From positions 1-17,332 of the forward strand of contig JAJDEL010000749.1 of NCBI GenBank assembly GCA_029259835.1: 17,332 nucleotides of DNA, written 5' to 3'. Both the position numbers and the translations under genes were made by a program. The DNA comes from Planctomicrobium sp. (GTDB lineage: Bacteria; Planctomycetota; Planctomycetia; Planctomycetales; Planctomycetaceae). A model generated the notes under the pieces. It searched no databases. It saw only the letters and a list, made by a program, of their open reading frames with translations, and had not been told where the DNA came from. How positions within the stretch are numbered: position 1 is the stretch's first letter; each line of letters starts with the position of its first letter. Shown here piece after piece: positions 7,507-14,818 of this stretch.

Positions 7507-8580
7507 ATGCACAGACAATTCATTCTCATCCTTTTGTTATTAACATCATCACTTCAAGCTGCGGAAGTCATTTCCGTTGCAGGAACCGGTCAAAATGAAT
7601 ATTCCGGAGACGGTGGGCCTGCCACGAAGGCTGGAGTCGGAAACCCATTCGGTGTTGTCATCGGCCCAGATGAGGCTCTGTATCTCTGCGAAGTCTCCAA
7701 CCATGTGATCCGCAGGATTGACCCTGAATCTGGATTGCTCACAACCATCGCTGGAACCGGCGAGAAGGGGTTCTCTGGCGATGGAGGGACTGCTACAAAC
7801 GCAAAATTGAATGAGCCTTACGAAGTCCGTTTTACCCAGAACGGTGATATGTATTTCGTCGAAATGATGAATGCAATCGTCCGTAAAGTCGATGCGAAGA
7901 CTGGTACCATTTCAACTGTTGCCGGGACTGGCGAACATGGATTCAGCGGAGACCACGGACCTGCTACTAAAGCGAAATTGAACCGGCCTCATTCCATTAC
8001 ATTTGATGCAGATGAAAACCTCTACATCTGCGACATCGGTAATCATCGTATTCGCCGCGCCAACTTGAAGACCGGTCAGATCGAGACATTCGCAGGTACC
8101 GGAGAGAAGCTAAAAACACCCAATGGAGCTTCCGTCAATGGTGTCCCTCTCAACGGCCCCAGAGCACTCGACTTCGACGGCAAGCACAGTTTGATCCTTG
8201 CCCTCAGAGAGGGAAACGCCTTGTACCGCATCGATCTAAATCAAGGAACAATCCATCACCTCGCAGGAACGGGTCAAAAAGGATATTCACAGTCCGCCCC
8301 CGCCAAGCAGGCGAAACTCTCTGGTCCCAAAGGTGTTGCCATTGCCACCAATGGAGACATTTATTTTGCCGATACAGAAAGTCACACGATTCGCGTTTAC
8401 CGGGCAAAAACGAAAATGATCGAAACGGTCGTTGGCGACGGAAAAAAAGGCGATGGCCCAGATGGTGGTCCTCTCAAGTGTCGTCTCGGACGACCACACG
8501 GAATTTGCGTTGACGCCGTAGGGAATGTATACATCGGCGACAGTGAAAATCACAAAGTTCGAATGCTGCAAACTCACTAA
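7507..8580 (+). CDS. Secreted six-bladed NHL-repeat beta-propeller protein
   Basis: This 357-residue protein begins with a Sec-type signal peptide (MHRQFILILLLLTSSLQAA), cleaved probably near residue 18-19. The rest is six NHL-type repeats, each opening with a version of VAGTGEKGFSGDGGPATKA and continuing L..P.GI.....G.LYI.D..NH.IR. The six openings read VAGTGQNEYSG, IAGTGEKGFSG, VAGTGEHGFSG, FAGTGEKLKTP, LAGTGQKGYSQ and VVGDGKKGDGP. Blades 1-3 are close copies and 4-6 are diverged. Six repeats with no other domain suggest one closed propeller outside the cytoplasm, usually a binding or scaffold fold; a lyase or other enzyme activity cannot be excluded. AAAGG at 7497-7501 supports the ATG at 7507. 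It ends 10 bases before the MoeA gene, so the two are probably one transcript. Confidence 0.85.
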   Translation: MHRQFILILLLLTSSLQAAEVISVAGTGQNEYSGDGGPATKAGVGNPFGVVIGPDEALYLCEVSNHVIRRIDPESGLLTTIAGTGEKGFSGDGGTATNAKLNEPYEVRFTQNGDMYFVEMMNAIVRKVDAKTGTISTVAGTGEHGFSGDHGPATKAKLNRPHSITFDADENLYICDIGNHRIRRANLKTGQIETFAGTGEKLKTPNGASVNGVPLNGPRALDFDGKHSLILALREGNALYRIDLNQGTIHHLAGTGQKGYSQSAPAKQAKLSGPKGVAIATNGDIYFADTESHTIRVYRAKTKMIETVVGDGKKGDGPDGGPLKCRLGRPHGICVDAVGNVYIGDSENHKVRMLQTH

Positions 8581-8590
8581 GTCTGAGACC

Positions 8591-10561
8591 ATGACAGACT
8601 CCAAACTTTCTGACAATGTTCGAAGTGCCTCGAAGCAGCAACAGTTCCTAGATGTCATCAGTCGGGAAGAAGCGACTCAACGTTTTCATGCGCACCTGAA
8701 CCTAAAACCATTGGGTAGCGAGTGCATTCAGCTCAACAATGCCCATGGGCGTGTTCTCTCCGAAGACATTCAGGCAAACATCGATGTCCCTGGCTTTGAT
8801 AGGTCCAACGTCGATGGTTTTGCCGTCATCGCAGCCGATATTGTCGGAGCGATGGAGGAATCTCCGCGCGAGCTGAAAATCAATAACGAGTCACTCCTCC
8901 CAGGTGAACAGCCTCAGATCTCCGTGACGCCCGGAACAGCTTCTCCGGTCTCCACTGGTGGTATGATTCCCCGCGGCGCCGATGCGGTCGTCATGATCGA
9001 AGATACCGATCTGCGCGAGGAGCAGGGTTTCGCAACGCTTGAAATCTCTCGCTCCGTTCATTCCGGAAACATGATCACCTTTGCAGGCACCGACATCGCG
9101 AAAGGCGAAACAATTCTGTGGTCCGGAACGCGCATGACTTCGCGAGAAATCGGCGTTCTGGCCTCACTTGGTCTCGTAGAGACCTCTGTCTTCCGCCAGC
9201 CCAGCGTTGCCATCATTTCAACTGGCGACGAAGTTGTCGCTCCTGGTGAACCGTTGCCAATCGGATCGATCTACGATTCCAACGCCGCAATCCTTGCAGG
9301 TGCCGTCTCGGAATGTGGCGGAAATTCGGTTTTCATTGGACGCGTGAAAGATGATCTCCAGGAACTTCAAAAGTTGGTCACAGCCGCACTCGACTACGAT
9401 ATTGTCCTCCTGTCCGGCGGAACTTCAAAAGGGGCTGGCGATATTTCCTACCATGTCGTTCAGAAATTCGATGACCCCGGAATCGTGGCACACGGAGTCG
9501 CGTTAAAGCCAGGCAAACCAATCTGCATGGCTGTCACCGCCGGCAAGCCGGTTGTGATTCTCCCTGGCTTTCCGACCTCTGCAATTTTCACATTCCATGA
9601 ATTCGTCGCGCCCGTCATTCGCAGTTTAGCAGGCCAACCGAATCGAGAGCGGCGATCCTTGTCAGCAACTCTTCCCATGCGTATCAACTCAGGGCGTGGG
9701 AGAACCGAATACTTGCTCGTGCGGATCTTTGAATCAAACGGAGAACGTTACGCCTACCCGATGGGAAAGGGATCAGGATCAGTCACCACGTTTTCACTCG
9801 CTGATGGATTCATCACGATCCCACAAAACTGCGAAATCCTCGATTCTGGTTCTGCAGTCGAAGTCACATTGCTCGATCAGGAATTGCACCCGTCGGACCT
9901 CGTTGTCATCGGCAGTCACTGCGTCGGCCTCGATTTTCTGTTAAGCGAACTTCACCGATCTGGTGTCAAAACATCGGCCATGTATGTCGGCAGCGAAGCA
10001 GGTTTAGCCGCTGTTCAGCGAGGAGAATGTCACATCGCCGGGATTCACCTCCTCGATCGTGGAACGAACTCTTACAACACTCCGTTTCTGAGTGAAGAAC
10101 TCGAACTCATTCAGGGATACCGGCGGATGCAATGTTTTGTTTCTCGGAAAAACGACGGGCGATATTCAGGACTCGATGCAACCTCGGCAATCCAGAGAGC
10201 GATCAGTGATCCGGCATGCACTATGGTCAATCGCAATTCCGGCAGCGGAACACGAATTCTAACCGACCAACTGTTCGAAACCTGCAATGTTGGCAGCGCG
10301 AAACCAAACGGATATTCGATGCAGGTGAAATCCCACAACGCTGTCGCGGCAGCAATTTCACAAGACCGGGCGGATTGGGGGATCGCAATAGAATCGGTCG
10401 CCAATACATACGAACTGAACGCGATTCCAATCCGCGAAGAACACTTCGATTTTGTTGTGCGCAAAGAGTTGTTAGACCGCTCTGAAATCATCCAGTTTCA
10501 AGAGCTACTTGAGCGATCCGAAACACAAGAAAAACTTCGTAACCTTGGTTTCCAGTCTTAG
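8591..10561 (+). CDS. moeA: Molybdopterin molybdenumtransferase MoeA fused to a periplasmic-binding-protein-like domain
   Basis: MoeA inserts molybdate into adenylylated molybdopterin, the last step in making molybdenum cofactor. This 656-residue protein has the MoeA N-terminal domain (about 20-200, with DRSNVDGFAV at 70-79 and GGMIPRGADAVVMIEDTD), the MoCF catalytic domain (about 205-345, with STGDEV, SGGTSKGAGD and LPGFPTSA) and domain IV (350-430). From about 435 a second module begins (LVVIGSHCVGLDFLL), containing NRNSGSGTR (547-555), a hallmark of the PBP-like domain (PF12727). MoeA alone is about 400 residues. The same fusion is known in archaea and some bacteria, where the extra domain may bind molybdate or tungstate or a cofactor intermediate. 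The ATG at 8591 is chosen because translation from an upstream in-frame ATG at 8525 would overlap the NHL gene. Its ribosome-binding site is weak (TGAG), consistent with coupling to the NHL gene ending at 8580. Confidence 0.92.
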   Translation: MTDSKLSDNVRSASKQQQFLDVISREEATQRFHAHLNLKPLGSECIQLNNAHGRVLSEDIQANIDVPGFDRSNVDGFAVIAADIVGAMEESPRELKINNESLLPGEQPQISVTPGTASPVSTGGMIPRGADAVVMIEDTDLREEQGFATLEISRSVHSGNMITFAGTDIAKGETILWSGTRMTSREIGVLASLGLVETSVFRQPSVAIISTGDEVVAPGEPLPIGSIYDSNAAILAGAVSECGGNSVFIGRVKDDLQELQKLVTAALDYDIVLLSGGTSKGAGDISYHVVQKFDDPGIVAHGVALKPGKPICMAVTAGKPVVILPGFPTSAIFTFHEFVAPVIRSLAGQPNRERRSLSATLPMRINSGRGRTEYLLVRIFESNGERYAYPMGKGSGSVTTFSLADGFITIPQNCEILDSGSAVEVTLLDQELHPSDLVVIGSHCVGLDFLLSELHRSGVKTSAMYVGSEAGLAAVQRGECHIAGIHLLDRGTNSYNTPFLSEELELIQGYRRMQCFVSRKNDGRYSGLDATSAIQRAISDPACTMVNRNSGSGTRILTDQLFETCNVGSAKPNGYSMQVKSHNAVAAAISQDRADWGIAIESVANTYELNAIPIREEHFDFVVRKELLDRSEIIQFQELLERSETQEKLRNLGFQS

Positions 10562-10597
10562 AACGAAATGATCAAATTCGCGAATCGAAAGTGCTTT

Positions 10598-10612
10598 GCA
10601 ATGGAACATTGC
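10598..10612. terminator. Short hairpin between convergent genes
   Basis: GCAATG (10598-10603) and CATTGC (10607-10612) form a 6-bp stem with a 3-base loop in the 61-base gap between the MoeA gene and the convergent RbsD/FucU gene. No T-run follows on either side, so it would be a weak bidirectional terminator at best. A 10-base palindrome, ATTCGCGAAT, sits at 10576-10585 in the same gap. Confidence 0.3.
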
Positions 10613-10622
10613 CTGCAACCTT

Positions 10623-11075
10623 CTATTCCCCAGGTTTTCGAACTCCCATCGTGAGTAGTAAATTTGCCCACAGTGCCTGGTCGGCAGTCTGAATCGTTAA
10701 AACATGATCGCGACTGGCGACAGCATCATAGAAATCCCATTTCTGGATCGGTTCGAGTTCCACATCAGTTTCTACTTCACTCAGAATGGATCGAAACTCA
10801 TTCCAGATTGGTGGATCACCTTCGAGTGCATAGGGGTCGTCATCCGGAATCCCCATTGTGTTCGCAGCTTCAATCGGAACAGCCGTGAGTAATGTTCGAA
10901 GTACATCGGTGCAACTCACAATCCCCGGCGCAAGGTTTAGGCAGACCAATTCTGCATTTGGACCAAGAGTGTTGTACGCTGGATAGTTTCCATCCGCGAT
11001 GAGAATTTTTGAATGATGTCCGGCCCGACCGAGGACTTCATTGATCTGCGGATGAATCAAAGTGTGCTTCAACAT
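10623..11075 (-). CDS. RbsD/FucU-family sugar mutarotase-like protein
   Basis: This 150-residue protein matches the RbsD/FucU family (PF05025), ring-forming enzymes that interconvert sugar anomers (ribose pyranase, fucose mutarotase). The conserved opening is clear: AGHHSKILIADGNYPAYN (18-35), with His20 where RbsD has its catalytic histidine and Asp28 in IADGN as in FucU. The family's ending, normally of the type PYANIIL..GV, appears as LWANLLLTMGV (135-145), with Trp where a Tyr is usual. The length is normal. No sugar kinase, transporter or other sugar gene is adjacent, so the substrate cannot be read from context. The ATG at 11075 has only a weak GGA about 13 bases upstream. A repeat element lies just upstream of it. 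Confidence 0.85.
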   Translation of the reverse strand: MLKHTLIHPQINEVLGRAGHHSKILIADGNYPAYNTLGPNAELVCLNLAPGIVSCTDVLRTLLTAVPIEAANTMGIPDDDPYALEGDPPIWNEFRSILSEVETDVELEPIQKWDFYDAVASRDHVLTIQTADQALWANLLLTMGVRKPGE

Positions 11076-11135
11076 GAGGTTCTATTCCAGGAGTAAAATT
11101 AAGAATATGCTGAGTGACTTCTGTACGTTCTTTAA

Positions 11136-11210
11136 CGTAGATACGCCAAGGCACAAGGAGAACTAATCGTGCTTCTTTCTTCTCCGCGTCTCTGTGCCTC
11201 CGTAGTGAGA
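11136..11210. repeat. Dispersed intergenic repeat, hairpin-forming copy
   Basis: The segment begins CGTAGATACGCCAAGGCACA and ends TCTCTGTGCCTCCGTAGTG. AGGCACA (11149-11155) pairs with TGTGCCT (11193-11199), and GGAGAA (11157-11162) pairs with TTCTCC (11180-11185), so the whole folds into one imperfect hairpin. Such GGCACAGAG/ACGGAG words are, from my general knowledge, frequent in intergenic repeats of planctomycetes and some other phyla. A second, opposite-oriented copy lies at 12719-12744. Just to the left, TACGTT and AACGTA (11124-11129, 11134-11139) form a 6-bp hairpin with a CTTT loop. The element begins 8 bases downstream of the DUF1501 gene's stop (11219). Confidence 0.7.
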
Positions 11211-11218
11211 TACTCACG

Positions 11219-12766
11219 CTACGCCAACAACGGATCAATCACTTCACCGGCAACATCCGTGAGACGGAAATCCCGTCCCTGAAAACGGTGAGTTAACTTG
11301 AGGTGATCAAGGCCGAAGGATTTTAGCATTGTTGCGTGGAGGTCATTGGCGTGAACGGGGTTTTCCGCAACTCCCCATCCCAACTCATCAGACTGACCGT
11401 AGACTTGTCCCCCTTTGATCCCACCACCTGCCAGAAACATGCTGTATGCAAATGGGTGATGGTCACGACCGGTCACGGCTTTCCGGTTACCTCCTCGATT
11501 TTCCCCGAGTGGAGTTCGACCAAATTCGCTGCCCCAGACAACCATTGTTGAATCAAGCAGCCCGCGCTGTTTGAGATCACTGATCAATGCGGCAATTGGT
11601 TGGTCAGCCATTGTCGCATTGAAGGCAAGTTCCGGGTCGAGGTTCGAATGATGATCCCATGACGCATGAACGATGTTAATGTAGCGAACCCCGCGTTCGA
11701 CCATTCGTCGGGCGAGAAGACAGTTCCTGGCGAAAGTTCCGAATGTCTCGTCACCACTGGAACCGCGACCACCTTTCCCTGGCGTTTTGCGATTGACCCC
11801 ATAGGAATTGAGAGTCTCTTCAGTTTCATTCGAAAGATCGATCAACTCAGGTGCAGCCGTTTGCATCCGAAACGCAAGCTCATAACTCGAAATTCGGCTG
11901 GCGATCTCAGGGTCGTGCATTGTCTGGTAACGCTGTGAATTCAGTTCATTCAGAGCGTCGAGTCCTCGGCGCTGCAAGTCCATCGAAATACCATCAGGGT
12001 TTTTCAAATTCAGAACAGGCTCTCCTGTCGGTCGAAACAAAACGCCTTCGTAAACGCTTGGTAAAAATCCGCTCTGCCATAAAGTCGCTCCGCCGGAGGA
12101 ACCGCGCCCTGCCGTGAGGACCACATACCCTGGTAGATTTTCCGACTCACTCCCCAGTCCATACGCCAACCACGATCCCATGACCGGCAACCCGAACTCC
12201 GCGCGACCGCACTGCATTAAGAGTTGACCAGGGTGATGATTGAATTGTTCTGAGTGCATCGACCGGATCAAACAAACGTCATCGGCAACACTTCCAATAT
12301 GCGGAACGAGATCCGAAAGCTCCATCCCGCACTCGCCATGCTTCTTCCATTTGCGATTGACCGCCCCCATCAGCGTGGCAGTGTCCGGTTTGAGAAAGGC
12401 AAAGCGAACGCCTTCGTAGATCGATTTTGGTAACGGCTTTTGATGTTGCTTAATCAATTCAGGTTTCGGATCGAACAAATCAAGCTGCGACGGTGCCCCT
12501 GCCATGAAAATAAAAATACACGCCTTCGCCTTGCCATCGAAATGAGACGGCTTCGGCGCGAGTGGATTCACTGTCGCAACAGGCTCAGCCGCAGACGCAG
12601 ATGAGAGAAGCCCATCCTCAGAGAGCATCGCCCCCAGACCAATCGCTCCCAGACCGGAAGCAGACGACAACAAAAAGTCACGACGCGTTTTCGAGAGAGC
12701 GTTTTGAAGTTGGTTATCACCACGGAGACACGGAGGCACAGAGGAAGGGGCTGAAGATGGTTTCAT
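11219..12766 (-). CDS. DUF1501 family Tat-exported protein
   Basis: This 515-residue protein belongs to DUF1501 (PF07394), a family in the alkaline-phosphatase-like clan that is hugely expanded in planctomycetes and has no settled reaction. A twin-arginine signal is present at residues 25-47 (SKTRRDFLLSSASGLGAIGL). Family hallmarks include FIFMAGAPSQLDLFDPKPEL, VVWGSEFGRTP (from 409), GRDHHP (433-438) and the closing RDFRLTDVAGEVI. Residues 2-17 before the Tat signal (KPSSAPSSVPPCLRGD) are encoded largely by a dispersed repeat, and no Shine-Dalgarno sequence precedes the ATG. No other in-frame start is visible before the TRR motif, so the ATG at 12766 is kept with some doubt. Unlike most DUF1501 genes it has no DUF1549/DUF1553 gene beside it. 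It is divergent from the sigma factor gene. Confidence 0.9.
   Translation of the reverse strand: MKPSSAPSSVPPCLRGDNQLQNALSKTRRDFLLSSASGLGAIGLGAMLSEDGLLSSASAAEPVATVNPLAPKPSHFDGKAKACIFIFMAGAPSQLDLFDPKPELIKQHQKPLPKSIYEGVRFAFLKPDTATLMGAVNRKWKKHGECGMELSDLVPHIGSVADDVCLIRSMHSEQFNHHPGQLLMQCGRAEFGLPVMGSWLAYGLGSESENLPGYVVLTAGRGSSGGATLWQSGFLPSVYEGVLFRPTGEPVLNLKNPDGISMDLQRRGLDALNELNSQRYQTMHDPEIASRISSYELAFRMQTAAPELIDLSNETEETLNSYGVNRKTPGKGGRGSSGDETFGTFARNCLLARRMVERGVRYINIVHASWDHHSNLDPELAFNATMADQPIAALISDLKQRGLLDSTMVVWGSEFGRTPLGENRGGNRKAVTGRDHHPFAYSMFLAGGGIKGGQVYGQSDELGWGVAENPVHANDLHATMLKSFGLDHLKLTHRFQGRDFRLTDVAGEVIDPLLA
12719..12744. repeat. Dispersed repeat copy inside the DUF1501 5' end
   Basis: The 26 bases (ACCACGGAGACACGGAGGCA, then CAGAGG) contain the same word as the repeat at 11136-11210 in opposite orientation. 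The 14 bases ACGGAGGCACAGAG (12730-12743) are the exact reverse complement of 11190-11203. Here the repeat lies within the reading frame of the DUF1501 gene and encodes about residues 9-16 (VPPCLRGD region). The two copies therefore bracket that gene. Confidence 0.75.
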
Positions 12767-12862
12767 TGTGATGATTCTTCGTTCTCGGCGGGGCTGTGGT
12801 CGATGATTGTTGCAATTCAGTCTATCGAACTAAAGATCGAAATCGAAGAGAACAAGCGTTTA

Positions 12863-12885
12863 GCCGTACACTTGAAGTGTACGGC
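12863..12885. repeat. 23-base REP-like palindrome, copy 1
   Basis: GCCGTACACTT (12863-12873) and AAGTGTACGGC (12875-12885) are perfect reverse complements around a single G. The palindrome is flanked by TTTA on the left and AA on the right. It lies between divergent genes and ends 12 bases before the proposed sigma factor start. A related palindrome lies at 14787-14809, past the sigma factor's stop. The site could be an operator, a REP-type element, or an mRNA hairpin in the leader. Confidence 0.75.
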
Positions 12886-12897
12886 AAACTGTAATTC

Positions 12898-14715
12898 ATG
12901 GAAAACGAAGATTTCAATGTTTTCCGCGCGCCATTCTTGCTCTCAGATACACTACTAAGTGTTGCCATGTCCAATCTTTCACTCAATCCGACCATCGTTG
13001 CTGATGCCCCGTATGTGCGTGCGGGACACAGAGCGAATCAGGTATCTGTAACCACCCCGGTGAGTGATGGGAATTTGTTGCGGAGATTTTTGAAGAATCG
13101 AAATGAAGCCGTATTTGCAGAATTAGTCGATCGATTTGGACCGTTGGTTTACGGAATCGCCCTTCGCATGTTGCGTAATCATCACGCGGCAGAAGATGCG
13201 TTTCAAGCGACGTTTATGATATTCGCGCGAGACGCCAAGAAAATTCGCTCACCGGATTCGGTGAGTTCCGGGCTGCAAGGCACAGCAATGCGAGTCGCAA
13301 AAACTGCCTTGAAACGACGTTTGCGTGAAGAGTCACTCAAGGAACCGACGAAAGTCGTGGACGAGAAGCTGTACACCGACATCAACGAACAGTTCCAGCA
13401 GCGACTCCTTGACGAAGAACTCGCACGGCTTCCAGAAATTTACCGCGCACCGCTGGTCCTGCACTTCCTGGAAGGGAAAACGTACAAGGAAACCGCACTC
13501 GCTCTGGGAACAACCGTGGGAGCCGTACGTGGTCGGTTGCAGCGAGGCAAACGCGAACTTCGTTTGCGGTTGCTACGTCGCGGCGTGGAATTTTCAGTTG
13601 TTGTCGCGTCTATGGCATTGTGGCAATCGATTGCTCAAGCATCCATTCAGACCAGTCTCTCGACATCAACAATCGCTGGAGGCATGGCAACGTTACAGGG
13701 AACACCATACCCCTGGGCTTGCTCACCCGAAGCTGTCAAAATTTCATCTCAGAACATTGCCATGTTGACCAACGGAAAAGTTCTCTCAACTTCTGTGCTG
13801 CTTCTTTCAACCATCGCGACAGGGTGGCTCTCTTCCGGCTTGGTTGTCTCCGAAGAGAAAGTCGATTCCCGAGAAGTACGCACTGAAATTGTTGTCAGTG
13901 AGATTGAGACTAATGTCGCCCTCCAGAAGACCGAAGAAGAGTCTGCAACTGAAGCACAAAAGTTGTTCGCTTTCGCTGATGACAAAAGGGAGGAACCTGC
14001 AGAAAGTCCTGAAGAAAATCCTGACGGCAGAATCGTTCGAGTTGACTCTGTGACGAGGCGAGTCTGGATCAACTTCGGCAGCAAACACAACCTTCGAACG
14101 CAAGTCACGTTTAGTGTTTACTCGAAAGGGCAAGTTGACATTGGGAAGAACAAATACGACATCAAAGCGAAAATCGAGGTTACGAAAATCACTAACAAAC
14201 ACTTGGCGGAATGTCGCATTATCCAGGAAGTCTTGGAGCGACCAATTCAAGAGGGTGATCTGATTTACTCTCCATTATTCACACCGGGGCAAATTGAGTT
14301 CTTCTCATTTGTTGGCGCTTTGGATCTCGACGGAGACGGAATGAGTGACCGTAAACTGCTCCATGACATCATTGAAAACGCTGAGGCAAAGATTGAGGTG
14401 GAAATAGACGATCAAGGAAACCGCATCCCGAAGAAAGGTGAGATGACCAAAAAAACGAAATTTCTCGTCGTTGGTGATATTCCCAAACTGAATCTCTTCG
14501 CAAATAATCCAAAGCGAGAAGCTGAAATTCAAAAAGTCTTTGACGAGAAAATTTCGTTAGAAAGAGAAGCCCTTAGAAATGGAATCAGAATTATCACTCT
14601 GAGGGACTTCCTGAATTACATTGGATACGAAAACAAGCAAAGATTGTATATCGAAAAGCCCGAGAGACCTTTCAACTTAAAATCTGGAAGTAGAAGTAGG
14701 AGAAATCCCGAGTGA
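12898..14715 (+). CDS. ECF sigma factor with membrane-anchored C-terminal extension, BRCT-like end
   Basis: This 605-residue protein starts as a planctomycete-type extracytoplasmic-function sigma factor. Region 2 spans about 66-140 (VFAELVDRFGPLVYGIALRM, then AEDAFQATFMIFARDA) and region 4 about 174-226 (LARLPEIYRAPLVLHFLEGK, then a helix-turn-helix and VRGRLQRGKREL). A typical ECF factor ends near residue 230. Here a hydrophobic stretch (229-250) and a likely membrane segment (295-317) are followed by a Glu-rich linker and a C-terminal region. That region has a beta-rich part (377-458, GRIVRVDSVTRRVWINFGSK) and a BRCT-like part (466-580): FSFVGALDLDGDGMSDRKLL, TKKTKFLVVGDIP and GIRIITLRDFLNYIGY. 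DLDGDGMSD (476-484) also fits a calcium-binding loop. The extension may replace a separate anti-sigma factor by holding the sigma domain at the membrane (inference). Neither ATG 12898 nor ATG 12967 has a clear ribosome-binding site; the longer form is given. Confidence 0.85.
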   Translation: MENEDFNVFRAPFLLSDTLLSVAMSNLSLNPTIVADAPYVRAGHRANQVSVTTPVSDGNLLRRFLKNRNEAVFAELVDRFGPLVYGIALRMLRNHHAAEDAFQATFMIFARDAKKIRSPDSVSSGLQGTAMRVAKTALKRRLREESLKEPTKVVDEKLYTDINEQFQQRLLDEELARLPEIYRAPLVLHFLEGKTYKETALALGTTVGAVRGRLQRGKRELRLRLLRRGVEFSVVVASMALWQSIAQASIQTSLSTSTIAGGMATLQGTPYPWACSPEAVKISSQNIAMLTNGKVLSTSVLLLSTIATGWLSSGLVVSEEKVDSREVRTEIVVSEIETNVALQKTEEESATEAQKLFAFADDKREEPAESPEENPDGRIVRVDSVTRRVWINFGSKHNLRTQVTFSVYSKGQVDIGKNKYDIKAKIEVTKITNKHLAECRIIQEVLERPIQEGDLIYSPLFTPGQIEFFSFVGALDLDGDGMSDRKLLHDIIENAEAKIEVEIDDQGNRIPKKGEMTKKTKFLVVGDIPKLNLFANNPKREAEIQKVFDEKISLEREALRNGIRIITLRDFLNYIGYENKQRLYIEKPERPFNLKSGSRSRRNPE

Positions 14716-14786
14716 TGTTGAGTCAACGCTCTCGACATTGAATTTGCAAAGACCGCCGTCAAGAAGTGATCGCGTGTCTTCATTTA

Positions 14787-14809
14787 GCCGGAGACTCCAA
14801 GTGTCCGGC
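14787..14809. repeat. 23-base REP-like palindrome, copy 2
   Basis: GCCGGAGACTC (14787-14797) and AAGTGTCCGGC (14799-14809) form a 23-base palindrome with two mismatched pairs, flanked by TTTA and AA exactly like copy 1. Against copy 1, position 5 changes from T to G and its partner position 19 from A to C, so pairing is kept. It lies 71 bases after the sigma factor's stop and 9 bases before the convergent DUF1501 stop, where it could act as a bidirectional terminator hairpin. Confidence 0.7.
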
Positions 14810-14818
14810 AATCGATCA

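Noticed and set aside
11219..12766. Repeat-bracketed DUF1501 gene considered as an insertion sequence cargo
   Set aside because: No transposase gene, clear terminal inverted repeats of insertion-sequence type or target duplication could be seen; only short dispersed repeat words are shared.
12898..13600. Sigma factor considered as a frameshift-joined pair of genes
   Set aside because: The frame is continuous and the hydrophobic stretches after region 4 match the usual layout of extended planctomycete ECF factors, so a natural extension is simpler than an artefact.
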